64,000 nt of DNA from Ceratorhiza oryzae-sativae (Eukaryota > Basidiomycota > Agaricomycetes > Cantharellales > Ceratobasidiaceae): positions 1,612,001 to 1,676,000 of the forward strand of contig JARWMV010000235.1 of the NCBI GenBank assembly GCA_030998015.1. Reading direction: 5' to 3'. How positions within the stretch are numbered: the stretch's first letter is position 1; each line of letters begins with the position of its first letter. Shown here piece after piece: positions 1 to 11,859 of the stretch. The position numbers and the translations under genes were made by a program. A model generated the notes under the pieces. The model did no database searches, had not been told where the DNA came from, and saw nothing but the letters and a program-made list of their open reading frames with translations.

Positions 1-3000
1 CTTTCGCTCATCCTTTTTTTATATTATCATGGTGTGGGGCTCGTGTCAAGATTGTCTGGATATTCGCTTGGCGTCTTCTCATGCGCTCGGTGCTGTTTAC
101 TTAGTGTACCTGTATGTAGAGGTTCGTTTGCTCAGGATCGAACCCCCCGGTAGCATTAATGGTATGAAATATTGTTACTCATCCATCGAAACGAATGCGG
201 TTGTATGCGCCTGAGAAGTACGCTATTTGCCGCTTGTAATCGCCCCATAGGCTTTTGGGGTCGAAATTGTATCAGGATCATAATTATTTGTTCGCTTATC
301 AATGTACTATTCCGAGCCTTACATCGGGAGAGGGGGGGGTGATTTTGCCCGCAAGCGTTCGGTCCGGGGGATATGCCATTCTCAAAACTGTCGCGCGACT
401 GGTTCCACTGCCTTGACATGGTGTTGGCTATTTCTGGGATTTAACCATGGAACATGAATGGTGTGGGACTTGCAAAACGGCTAGAACATAGTATAAGCAT
501 GGCTTTCAGCCTTTCTAAGCCCTGTTCCTGGCTTTTTATTTTTAGATATGCGCCCCCCCCGGGCGCATGCTCGGTTTTGCTCTTGCGTCCAATCTAGATA
601 TGTTCGGTCCCATCCCGCATTGGGGCGGTTCGTCAGAGGCGACGCCACGCATCCATTAATTTGCCTCTGCCGTAAGGCAAGAAGTTAAGGGAGCATGCAA
701 GTATACACTTGCAGGGAGCGCGGACTAGACTTTTAATACTGACCTGGCAGACTTTGCCATGTATAATCGTGTACAGAAGATGGCTACAACCTTGCGATCT
801 CCACCGGCCCTTTCGAGAGAAACAGTTTCGGGTGCGAGCTGGATCGGACAAGCCGACGCAATAGTTGCCTCGGCCTATCGCTTCACTTGATCTCGCTCAG
901 TAGCTCCGAGCTTGGAAACCCCATTCCCCACCCCTCTATTGGTCGAGAATGAAGGCCTGTAAATATCGTAGGTACCTGGACGAAACAGAGCTACCGGCCC
1001 ATCAGATGTGTACCACCAGCCCGCTAGGATCTAGGATCGCAGTTGGGTGCCGGCGACCGTTTGGACCTTTGGTACGATCTGCACAGCTTTAACGTGTAAT
1101 AACGCAGACGTTTCGACTTGGGTTTGAAGATTCTGGAGCCAGGCTGAGTGTCAGGGACTGACGAGGACAACTCGAACGCACCTGATCATTCTACTCGACT
1201 GGCTCGTGAGGCGTTCAGGTCCCGTCTGTCCTCTGGGCGACTACCCCCGTCTGGCTCATCAAGTCCAGACGAACATCGATTTGTTTCATGATACTCAGTA
1301 ATATTATTCAAGCTGTATTACCTCTCATTTTTCTTTTACAGCGTTCAGCCCGTGATTCACTGCGACATCAAAGCGTCCAAGACAAACCAAGCCGTGACGG
1401 ATGAGCGCGGGTATCGGAAGCCATAAACCGTGGGGCATTGAGCACATTGTCGAGAATAAATGAAAATATGAAAAGAGGCATTCGTACGTCGTCCCCGATG
1501 TGTTGGGCACGCAAATGTGACAGAGCGTTCTAGCGATCGGCCGCTTAGCACTCTGGGAATAGTCCTGCCAGCTATGGCAGGGATTTGGAACGTGTGAAAG
1601 GTTGCGTCTGGCCGTTTTTCCGAAAGGAAGGCGCTGGCCTTGGTTCCTCGACACTTGATCCCCGAATGTGGTCGTGACCATTAGGTATCATCTCCTCAGT
1701 AGTTTCCAGTGTTGCCCAAAGGCACGATATCAAAAGAACCATTACACGTTGCTAGTAAGCGCGACCAGCTTGTTTGCGGTGAAATTCTCAATCGCCGCTA
1801 AGCGGCCATAAAAGAGAAGCCCGATATCTGGGATAGTCGGCCAGCGGCATCAGCGTGCTTAAGTCATTTCCAAGTAAAGGCAATGCACCCGATGAAGGAG
1901 GACCAGAGATGGGGTCTAACATAGGAATGTGCTCGGAAAATGAGGGAAGGGTTTAATCTAAATTTCTCAATTTATACAGCTCCTGACCGACTCAGGGTGC
2001 GGGCAGGCGTCTATCTGTTTAGCACATCGATGCTTCTCCAGTGCAGCGGATAGCCATATTCAGTTGTGGCCCAGGTAGCGGTATCGACCCCGACTACTTC
2101 GAGACTAGATGCATGCTATACTAGGTCCCATTGAGAGGTAGACCAACTGGTTGAAACGCCCAGTTGATGGGGAACGAATGGGTCATGTTCCAAGCTCAAG
2201 GAATAGCTCGAATGTCCCAGTTTATATCCTACCAAATACATTATTTTGTCAAATAACTTACCTTGTTACTGAGTAAGCCTATGATAGGGGCCTCAATTGG
2301 TAGTGAGCGGCGTCTAATGTCAAACTATTTGAAATGAATAGGGCGTATCTGGTAGGGGAAGAGGGGACAGCAGTGAGCCGGTCCGCTCGCCTGGCACTTC
2401 CAGTATGCCGGTTGCCAACGGTGCACCGGAAAGTAGAATAGTAACCAACCAGGCGCCGGCTATGACATTTCAGAGTTCCCGTGATAAACATGATCCAAGC
2501 GCGTCTGTGAGCTAATAGCCACTATTCCTTTCTCAAACACTCATCAGATGGAGTATCACAGGTATTGCATATAATGCCTGAAAGGGCGCTGAACCTGTAT
2601 GTCGATTTTGGGCAGCTATCGTCAGGATATATATCATATAGGAGCCAGCTCGCGAGCTTAAAACGGCACTTCAGAGACTTATACTGTACGCCTCACAATA
2701 CAAGCAACCACGCCAAAATCACCATTATGCGAGTTTTGTTTTGATGGAACAACCGAACCGCGGCCAAAGCTACCGTTACCCAAAAATTTTGGATCAACGA
2801 GGTGCCTTGGAAGGCGGACGAGCCTCACAAAACGTGTATAGTACTTCAATTTTATGTGAATATAACAACTGCTAGCCTCCAAATCGCCACAACTGCCACA
2901 CTCGAAGACGTCGTCCTAAGCGACAATCGATTCGAGTTTGGTGGCGACAAAGAGCTTACCGATAACGATGCAGATGGTGAAAGCGGCCCCGATTATGCCC

Positions 3001-4479
3001 CGAACCCCAAGCTGTCTTCTCCAATACACGAGCAAATTACCTTCCCGACATTCACTAGATACAGAGCCACTCGTTCTGCTCCCAGCTCTGAGCCTCCAGC
3101 GGCAGGAGATTTCTCCGAAAATAACATAGACTTGATGGGTACAGATGAAGCGGAATTTGACAATCATTCTGTTATTTTATATAGTAGCGACTCCAGCTAA
3201 AGCGTGTAAGGTCCTGGACCGTTACTTTTTTGAGGAGTTTTTGACTTGCAATAGGGCCCAGATTTTGCGTTATTTTTCAGTCATTTAGGAACGAAAATGA
3301 GCCCCCGTTACGTTAGCGGCTGTTTGTATGATGACGTATCCAGTAAGTCAGATGCAAAAGAGGTAGTCCATACGTTCGTTGAATCATCCAACCTACCGGA
3401 ATATGTAACCTGATACTCTGCAGCTTGCAGAGAAGGAAGTTTACTCGGGGGCAGCCCGGTGTGCTGCGTGACTACCAGCTTGTGCAAGCCACATCGGAAT
3501 CAGGCCAGCGGTTGAGCCTAGCATACATGGACAAAGGAAATTCAGTCGCATGACCACCTGGCCCCCGGCCTCCCCCCTTACGCTGCCGAGTGTTTTAGGT
3601 TAGATCAATCCCTCTGCCAGCTGATGGTCGCTGAAACCCACAGTGTTTCAGAGGAAAGAGGACTTTATGAGCCTTGTTCGTGGGATCGGCAGTTCACGAC
3701 CACCGAAACACACCGCATCCTACTACCTCCAACAAAGCTCCATATAGAGCCCTACTATATTGGTTACAAGCATAAATCAACGCTGGGAGCCAGCAAATTT
3801 AGAGTCCACGTTGACGTTTAAGGAATGGTCTCCCCCTTGAGCAACCAGACATGTTTCAGAGACCGAACAGGGGCTACACAGCTTTCAGAATCTCCCAAGG
3901 GTCAGGTCTATCGTTTGTAGTCTGCTGCTACGTAAATTCGCTGATTCTGAACCCAGGTTCGACCTATTTCCTGGCATTGAATCTTGAAACTAGAGAGAAT
4001 TATAAGCATCAGTTGTCCTGTTCAAGAAAAATGGAGGCAAATCAACTGGGCCGGCTGAGGCGTGGGATAGAAACTTGGCCTGTTCGCGAGTCGATGCATA
4101 TAGCCACCTGCCAGCGTATCGCTTAGGTTTGACTGGAGCAGTTCACCCTTTGAATATATCCCGTCACTTTGGCGATAGCCCGCTGTGTTTTTCAAACGGG
4201 CGTTGTGGTTCCAGTGTTGACCGATCGGTTTAACCTAACTGGGCGGACCAAGCAACGATTGCCCATTCAAGCTAAAATGCCCAAAGAACCTCCTTCTAAA
4301 TGTTCAAATAGTGTTGGTGATTGCTGTGATCATCGAAATATGTGAACTGTAGATTCTACAACGTTTCATATGGCTTGGATATAGCGTGATGTTATCAGGT
4401 GCGTTCGGCTTCTAATGGGAGCATTGTAAATACGTGCACCTCACTTTGACGTTTCGCTTAGGGCAAACATTCGATTCAG
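1..4479. other. no intact gene; decayed or non-coding sequence
   Basis: I find no exon-intron series with a recognisable protein here. Open frames are short and scattered over both strands. The longest, 2802-3200 on the plus strand, encodes 132 residues, polar and Ser/Asp-rich toward the C-terminus. It could be a last exon, but I see no upstream partner. A kinase relic lies at about 1339-1480. Base composition is mixed and not low-complexity, which suits old decayed genes better than a recent repeat. Confidence 0.5.
1339..1480 (+). pseudogene. protein kinase relic (HxD catalytic-loop region)
   Basis: A pyrimidine-rich stretch ending in TTTTACAG looks like a splice acceptor. Directly after it the plus strand reads QPVIHCDIKAS, the form of a kinase catalytic loop (V-I-H-x-D-I-K). 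About 11 codons on, VTDERG resembles the stretch between the loop and the DFG motif in basidiomycete kinases, but the frame then hits stops and no DFG survives. No N-lobe or C-lobe can be followed on either side. I read it as the remains of a kinase gene. A chance match is possible because only about 25 codons are recognisable. Confidence 0.4.
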
Positions 4480-6905
4480 TTCTCAAGTGCTTGACCGATC
4501 TTGGGTTGGCCGTCTGGCTTCGTGGCCCGCCATCGCTCCAACAGTCCCCACATCATGTCGGGTTTGAGGGCATATTTATCAAAATCCGGGTAGCCTTGCC
4601 GTTCTGGAAGTGTATCTTGAGCATCATGTGCCAGGGGCGGCTGTCATGGTGGTATGGAATTCGACCGTTGATGAGCTGTTGGAATATCCTCTGCGTTAGG
4701 CGTGAGGCAGGCACTAAGCCAGGTTGCGTACCTCTAGAGCTGCCATGCCCCGGCTCCACACGTCAAATGGTGTTTGCAGAATCGGAGTTTCCCTAGCTAG
4801 CATATCTGAAGCCTAGATTACCAAGGGTCAACCACCAATTTTCAGTTGAATTCATGGATTTACCACCCATTTATAGCTCCCATTCCAACCCGCCATCACG
4901 ACTGGACGGGCCTCTCCAGTGCTTAGTACCTTGCTCCAATCAAGTAAGATTTCAGCTGGTAGTACCACCCATAGTCCACACATTTGTTAGCCCAAATCCG
5001 CCAGGGATCCCTCCTCCACTGTCTGTGATCAGGATATTGTCTCAGCGCATACCCAAACGAACTACTGGCGGTTTAAGATCGTGAAGGTACTTTAAGCCTT
5101 CGGGGGTGTCAGTGATGTTGACGGGGTGTAAGCAAAGATCGTAGACCTGCATTACATCAACTTACGATGCGCATCGTGCCTTCATTTTTGGATTGTTTCG
5201 TTAAGTCTTGAGGCACGTAACCTAAGTGCCATGTCAAGGCCACAAAGCTAACTCTTTGATTGTAAGACCCGCGGCGTCAAATTGGTAATACTATGTAACT
5301 GCAACGTCCATTAGCAAGTTGGAATAGGGCTGATATTGGGATGGCCTACAGTTGCGAAGCTTCTTTATTACGGGCCGCCGCTTTCATTCCAATCCCGTAA
5401 AACGGCAGGGTGTATTCGCACTTTAACGACGCCCAAAGCTGAGCATTTCTTACGAATCGCTGATGCCCAATCAGAAACGAATTCCTGCGTCCAAATTGGA
5501 CGGTTTAACTCACTTACGCATAACGATCTACAGCGTCCCTCTCAGACGTCCCAATCCTGAATACTTTCTTTGCGACTTTCTCAGTCGTCAAAAATGAGGC
5601 CGAGTATACATTGCACGTGAGGCCAGACCAAAGCGGTAAAGGGCTATCAAGGACGCAATGGCGACCAAGAAGGAGGTGGGGTGGGACCGGGATGTCAGTG
5701 ACAGTTCAGATGATCTGAACGATATTCTCGGCCCCAACATAAACTGCGACAGATGCATCTTGATCTTGGAGAATTTGCAAGGCCATATGACTATGAAATG
5801 GGGTTTAGGAGCCAGCAGTAACTCTGTATGCTGGGAACATCCAAATTTTTTGGATGCACAAAATGGATGTTTTGACCATTTACTACAGTCAATCTAGCTT
5901 GATTTTGTGAATATCCTATCCCAATCTCTCAAAAATTGGACAAAATACACATTTTCAATATGTCTACATCAAGGTTATAAGGATATAGAATACGCTTGTT
6001 TTCACACAGTACTGCATCTCTTAAGTATCTAGCAGCTAAAATATCATCACAGATGGTCAAAATGGACATACTGTGCATTTTATTTTAACTTGTCCAAAAA
6101 AATTGGATGTCTGGGGCATGAAGAGTAATGAGTGCGCCTTGTAATTTTTGTGGGTTACCTCTACGAGCATATCATAGTGTTGAATTTACAATCATATCCG
6201 TCCATGTATGCGGTGTGTATGTATTTGTATGCTCATGTCTGATATAATGCGTCTCCCCCTGTGAAAATTTCTTTCCTTAGTTCTCTACCTTCGTAGTTGA
6301 GCTAAGGTATAGTTTTTCTTTCTCTTTTCATGTATTTTCTCTTTCTCACTGTACCTCGTAGTACGATTTGTATCTTAGCCCCCGTAAAAGATCCTTGCGT
6401 GAGACATGGTTATCTTTTGCAGTTTGCAGAACCGCCTCCTGGTTCTGGTCGGGTAGGTCGAGGCGCATATGCATGCTCTTCGTGAGTTTAGTTCTTCTAG
6501 CTTTGCTACTTCTGCTTCTTGGGCCGCGTTGAACGTGTCGATGCATTGCAACTGCACCGCACCCGCAGTGAACTGGTCACGGACTCGGCGAAAACCCAAT
6601 TATCTATGTAAGTTAGAGTAGCCTCACGTGGCAACTCCACAGCTGCCCCGGGCTACCGAACGCTAATGAGACCCCAAGTAGCCACACAATCCTACTCTAG
6701 TTTACTTTGATAATCATGTTTCCGTTGAGTGATAGTCAATAACCCAATGGCTTCTTGTTGGAGCTAGCCACTGAGAAGAGGGTGAGGCATGTGTCGAGTC
6801 ACTGATTTCGTTGAATTGAACAAAAGATTACAAACACGTTCGTGTCGTTCCAGCCGTTGGCGCGTTCAGCAACATGCAGTATCGTACTATTCCCCCAAGG
6901 TTTTT
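4480..6905 (-). pseudogene. decayed third copy of the MLKL-like pseudokinase family
   Basis: The minus strand is collinear with the two intact genes at 15762-18350 and 19020-21658 but full of stops and indels. In gene order it matches the coiled-coil region (about 6345-6600, and weaker blocks to about 6905), the linker and N-lobe (about 5336-5790), the catalytic-loop block (about 4985-5100) and the C-lobe (about 4490-4800). In the catalytic-loop block the frame reads PPVVRLGMR, a stop, then NILITDSGGG and GGFGLT, so the family's GGFG in place of DFG is still visible. A small TIR element sits between the N-lobe and coiled-coil blocks. Homology was judged by eye. The promoter-proximal helical region could not be traced beyond about 6905. 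Confidence 0.75.
5837..6110. mobile_element. MITE-like element with terminal inverted repeats
   Basis: The left end reads ACATCCAAATTTTTTGGA. The reverse complement of the right end reads ACATCCAATTTTTTTGGA. A second inverted match (TTTTGACCAT) lies about 30-45 bases inside each end, so the imperfect inverted repeat is about 50-60 bases long. The interior is AT-rich and has no coding frame. The element lies inside the decayed pseudokinase copy, between blocks that are close together in the intact paralogs. The outer ends may reach about 10 bases further (ATGC on both sides). I could not define a target-site duplication, so the class is open. Confidence 0.55.
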
Positions 6906-8131
6906 AATGATTCTCCCAGGTAACGATAAGGCACGCATGAGATTTACCGTTTCAAGTGTTCGGATGCTTCCGCTAGCATGGGGTAGTACTCGCTTCCGCT
7001 ACCATGGCTTCGAACCCAGCTATCTGCGTGACCATTGTTTCTTCTTCTTTTTTTTGCATACATATTTAAAGACCTACACGAACACAACAGTCAAAACGGT
7101 CAGGGACAGCAAGCAAATGCCAACAAATCCAGGAAGGGCAGAGACGGGACGCAAGGTGCGAAGCGGGGGACGGTGGTCAAACGACCAAGAGGCGTCCTAC
7201 GGAAAGAGCAAGACCAACCAGGAGAACCACGTGACCATCGTGCATCTACCTCGCAGCGGCAGCCATTGATTCCTACAATCGATCAGGGCTGTTGATATCT
7301 ATAATACGTACAGTATAAACCCCAAATAAGCATTCCCCCGACTCTATACATCATCGGGGCTTCTACTGTATCACGCTATATGCGCATAGCGCAGTATGCT
7401 TGAGACAAGAAAATTTATAATATATTCAAATGTGTGCATCACTACCTAGGGAGTGAGAAAGTGCTCCTTATACACGCGTAAAAGAGGCATTCTGGTACAT
7501 CGTAGAACGTTACATTAAGTACGCAATTCGTGCTACACGAGTCATGCGATCGCCAGTACATTCTGGTATATTCGATATATGTTTATATATTTGTATTCTA
7601 CAAGGGCTTTGTATCACATTCAATCAAAGTAATGATAAACCCGTCGAATGTATATTTTTCGACAGTCTGAAAAACAAACGTCAAGCAGTTGGCTACCGCG
7701 GCGACACAAGGGATGGGGGCGAGCTCTGCGACAGCGCTAGCTAAACCCAGAGCGCGAGCTGGATTGACTGTGACCCTCGGACGTTGAAGGGCCAGGGAGA
7801 AAGGGCCGATGAAATTTCTGAATCATTTGCGTCTCGCCAGTGGGGGTGTGGTCGTTGAGGCAATACGCAAGTGCGGGCCTCGAGGCCTCGAGTTGACAAA
7901 GCGCAAGGTAGACGCTGGACTATCGTGTTACATTTTCCCATTGATGCAACATTGATGGCTTCCATCAATGCGTCCAAACTTTCGTCGTCCCCGATCTCCA
8001 ATCCGTTTAACCTGTTCTGTTGACTCAAACGACAGGATTGACTCAACGTAGAAAGATTGAGTTTGCTTTTCTGGAAATTTGTCGGGCTCTAACGATAGAC
8101 GATAGCGCGTGATTAAGTTGTTGGAACGAAA
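6906..8131. other. no supported gene
   Basis: Between the decayed pseudokinase and the kinase gene at 8132-9626 I see only short frames without splice-linked partners. A 38-base stretch at 7048-7085 matches the terminal repeat of the MITE-like element at 45680-45970. The rest shows nothing I can name. Confidence 0.4.
7048..7085 (+). repeat. orphan terminal-repeat fragment of the 45.7-kb MITE family
   Basis: The stretch contains TTTTTTTGCATACATATTT followed by GACCTACACGAACACA. The left end of the element at 45680 has TTTTTTGCATCTACGTATTT then the same GACCTACACGAACACA block. No matching right end was seen nearby, so this looks like a truncated copy. Confidence 0.45.
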
Positions 8132-9626
8132 TCAAACAGTTTGGTTATCACTAGAGCAATTGTTACCCCTCAGCAGTCGCAGAGGATATGACAGGGTAAA
8201 CAAGAATCTCCGGAAATGAATCATCATAAAGTCCTCAAAGGATAAGAGCCAAATGGTTGTCTTGTGTATGATACCAGCTTTTGCAGGAACTAATCGTTGG
8301 TGCCGCGTGATCGCCCATTGCTTACGCGCCCAACGAGAATACGCGTTGTACGCCTCATCAGCATCTGGTCGCGCCTCGGGCTTGGAATCTGTCATCATGG
8401 CAGCCAATGGCTCCAGTCCACCAAAGCCGCTGTATTTCTGTTGGTTGGAAAATGTTCAACGTGAGTACTTGCCCGGCGACGCGAAGAATCTCACCTTGAG
8501 CACCAGATCCTCAATTATGTAGCCAATGGTCGCAACATCGAGCTTAAAGGGATCGTAGGGACCGTATCCTTCCCGCTGCTCCGGAAGCCTTCTTTCCCTT
8601 CCCTTAACACCTGTCACTTGAGTTCGTTCGTCTCGGCTTGGGAATCGCGACGATAAACCAAAGTCGATAAAATAATACTTTACGGACCCTTCAGACAGAG
8701 GTCTAACTTTCAAGTGACGCTGGCCATCCAGTGACGAACGAGGGTCTGCCGGATGGAATGGCTCCCCAGTCAAAGAGGAGACGTCAGCCATGATGTTGAC
8801 CACGTCGGCATCGCTGTGGGAGTGGGTGAGTTGAGGGTTGGGTTGCAAAAGCGGCTCGAGTACCGGTGTGCAACGTTCTTTGAATGTAAAAAGCTGATTC
8901 CCTGGGCCAAAAATCACGTTAGATAGGGTTGGACCGGTCGCGAGGGCCTTTACCTCGAGAATTTGTTCAATAAAATTCATCACGTCGCCGACTCGGGCAA
9001 ACGGAAAGTCGTACCAACGCGCCAGGTAAGGGGTTACGACAAATGTCCCTTGCGGATTGTCAGGAACGGGAAAGGTGTCAAGCAACGGAACGGCGTGATT
9101 GCGGGGGTCAGCACGGAGATCTTCTTGGGATAGATATCTCATAATGCTGACTTCCTCCTTGCCTTCATCGTCATCTTGGGCAGGAATGAGGAGTTTGATG
9201 GCGACGTGCTTTTGGTCCTTGATTCGGATTGCATCAATGGTATTGGCAATCTAGAAGTAATTCCAGTGGGTTTGCCTAACTAATCAAGTGAGGACATACC
9301 ATTCGTTCCCATCCATCTTCACAATCATCTGGATCCAAGTCGGTCCCAGTCCAGGATGGAACCCAGTCTGGGTGATACCTAGGGCGTAATTTATAACCTT
9401 TTTTGAGGAAGTATGGCTGGTACGGAACCCATTTTTTCTCGTATCGATTGAGATGGCCGGGGCTGTCGGTGGCGTGGGCTTGGGTAGCTGTTTTGTTGGG
9501 CTCGCTGGGGCGGTCGGCGGGTTGAGATGTGTCCGGCTTTGTCCAGGAGAGCCCATGGCAACCGTGGACCTCCAGCTTTGAGAGCACCTGTTGATGTAGG
9601 TGTGGGAGATCTGTGCGCAAAGACAT
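8132..9626 (-). CDS. protein kinase domain protein, catalytic residues present
   Basis: Spliced minus-strand reading gives a serine/threonine-type kinase fold. The first exon ends with YHPDWVPSWTGTDLD and WERM; an intron at about 9243-9300 leads to IANTIDAIRIKDQKHVAIKLL, where the Lys of VAIK is the likely ATP-binding residue. The next exon carries RYLSQEDLRADPRNHAVPL. After an intron the frame reads FLHSKN, and a further intron splits the catalytic loop: joining CACACCG to CGATGCC gives VAHRDADVVNIM, an HRD with the metal-binding Asn. YYFIDFGLSSRF supplies DFG. The C-terminal exon (8132-8407 region) ends in a hydrophobic, basic tail. The start at 9626 is the first Met of the open exon; an upstream exon is possible. 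Substrate unknown. It is not a close relative of the MLKL-like pseudokinases nearby. Confidence 0.8.
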
Positions 9627-9947
9627 TTGCTAATAGCCACGTGGGCCTCTTGCCCGAAACGAGGCACCATCAAAATACTCCCTTGTCTGGATATACTGCC
9701 ACCTGTATATCATCGTTGACACTCCTATGTCCGTGTGCGCGGTCTGTCGGGTGGTTACAGATTGCATCTATGTAGTCCTTCGATTCCACTACTTTTGTCT
9801 ATCCATTTGTCTGACAAATTTAGAAGCGGTATATCGAGGACATGTTTGATGTCCACACAGGAGATCCATATAATGCACTTGTTTCAACGGCGTCCTCACA
9901 CTCGTTCACCCTCACAAATACGTTCTCAGAGCCCCTCTCATACCACT

Positions 9948-11274
9948 ATGACTGTTTCAGACGCGTTCGACTATGCCATTGGTGGAGTCGGCCTGGTTAG
10001 CTTTCTAATGCAGCTCAAGACTTTTCGTAAATCCGCTGAGCTTGCACCACTGGCTGAAAAATGGGCGGGAGTCTCTAAGTTCTTGGTCTGCGAGGTTCGT
10101 CCTGTGCTAGACGAGCAATCGAGAAGTTTTAGGCTTCGAGTACGCTCGTTTCCAAAAAGACTACGATCGGTAAGCATCGGCTACAAGTTTGATTGTTTAC
10201 CACACACACATCAACGAAGCGCTCGTCAATAGTTTACAGGATTCAATTCATAAACGGGAGCGCGGTGCCAAGAACCTCGACAAATCGAAAATGTCCGAAG
10301 AGACAAGGTTGGCCGAGGAAAAACGAATACAACGGGCCTATACCAAAGCAGCGGATTTCAAGAATGATATCATAGTGAGATCATTCGACGAATGGTGTAT
10401 CGAACCGGTTGTCGTAACTAATGATAACTCCCCTAGACTACAAGCAGAGATAAGAGGGGAGATTCCTGGGACACAATTAGCTTTACGGAGTCTATTGGAG
10501 ATTCAGCCCCATTGGTCAGTACCTAATATCTCGCTTTCTCTATTGCACGGCATCTGAACGACTGCCTGATACAGAGACCCTCGATGTGTGCAAGAGTCTT
10601 TTCTGGGGGTTCACGCCAGCCCCCAACAGGTATGTGCCTTGCTATGTTTCCGTTAAACGATCAGGATTAAAATTATATGACAATTAGATGAGGAGTCGTC
10701 GCCATCCTCTGGAGGGGATGTCCAAAATGGTAAGTCAAATGGAATTCAAAAACTACCATTTCTGACATCCGGTTACAGGTTCAGTATCATCCGGTAGCCC
10801 TCCTCCTGGCAGCGATGAGAATTACGCTACCCCGACTGGTGTGGACGACCAAGCAATCAGCATGGCGTGTCTTGATACCGGAATTACCGTGAACCAGACA
10901 GAATCGGGTCTCGAGTTCAACATCACTAATTCCAAAAATGAGACCGAAACATTCACAGGTAAATGTGCTTGACCCGCGAGTATATCATTTTGCTTATCCA
11001 TGATAGATAAAGATATCTTGCGTAACGCGGGCTCCCTTCCAGCAGAGACGAGTAAGTTTGCCCCGATGTCAAAATTGCATTCTATTGAATAACTGAGCAT
11101 GATGAAACAGTCGTCCCTATCATAGCTTTCAGCCACAAGGTCGCCACCTTGTATCCAATCAATGAGAGAGATCGCTCTCATGTGTTGCGCAACAGCAGGA
11201 GGTCCAACGCTGGTTACCGGAATTGGTCGGCTTCACTTCCTAACCTCCATGATGAGGCAATAGCAGATTTATAA
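9948..11274 (+). CDS. unrecognised multi-exon protein
   Basis: The first exon starts MTVSDAFDYAIGGVGLVSF and continues AEKWAGVSKFLVCEVRP, a helical, partly hydrophobic segment. An intron (about 10169-10240) leads to a charged helical stretch rich in Lys, Arg and Glu (HKRERGAKNLDKSKM). Later exons include an acidic Ser/Pro-rich linker (PPPGSDENYATPTG) and a final exon ending ASLPNLHDEAIADL with TAA at 11272-11274. Frame, acceptors and codon use support a real gene, but the junction near 10515-10580 gives a stop with the obvious donor and acceptor, so that boundary is unresolved or the gene is damaged there. I recognise no domain. It lies on the opposite strand from the kinase at 8132-9626, about 320 bases away, so the two may share a promoter region. 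Confidence 0.6.
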
Positions 11275-11859
11275 TATTCGTCTCTCGTAATCATAGAAGA
11301 TTGCATTATACCAATGTAGATTATATATGGTGGCTTCGTAGTAGTTCGTCAAAAAATAAAAACCTTGGCTGCAACCAAATTTGGGATGTAAATGATTTTC
11401 GCTCCTCCACAACCGGTTGTAACTGGTTAGATGATGGCCAGGCTTTCGAAGAATTAGCCGATAGTAGAGTTCATCCTCTAAGAACATATACAATGCTGCC
11501 ACGATGTCTAAATTGGGCTATGTCGGACAATAAATAAAAGATAAGAATAGCGAAGTCCTTCAAAGTCAGTTAATGCAGGCTCATAACGCGTAGATACACG
11601 TAAGGACTTTCTACATCGTGCAATACGTGAACATCGGGTCGTATTCCTCGAGAAAGAACTAAACAAGAACGAATAATTGACCCAACAAAAATAAAATTTC
11701 GAACATGCTCATCTTTGAGCTCGATGTAGCGTGTTCTAAGGTTGCAACGAAGCACTCGTAATGGACGAATGTATGCAACTGGGTAGTTTTCGCCTGCAAT
11801 CTTCAGGGTAAATACCCCAAGTATTTGAGCCACGGCTAGGTCTCATCAATCATCATACA
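11275..11859. other. no supported gene
   Basis: AT-rich sequence with unrelated short frames on both strands. It forms the left border of the transposon island. I see no motif. Confidence 0.4.

Noticed and set aside
6994..7040. GGCTTCGAACCCAGC resembling a tRNA 3' part
   Set aside because: No complementary acceptor or D arm within 80 bases.
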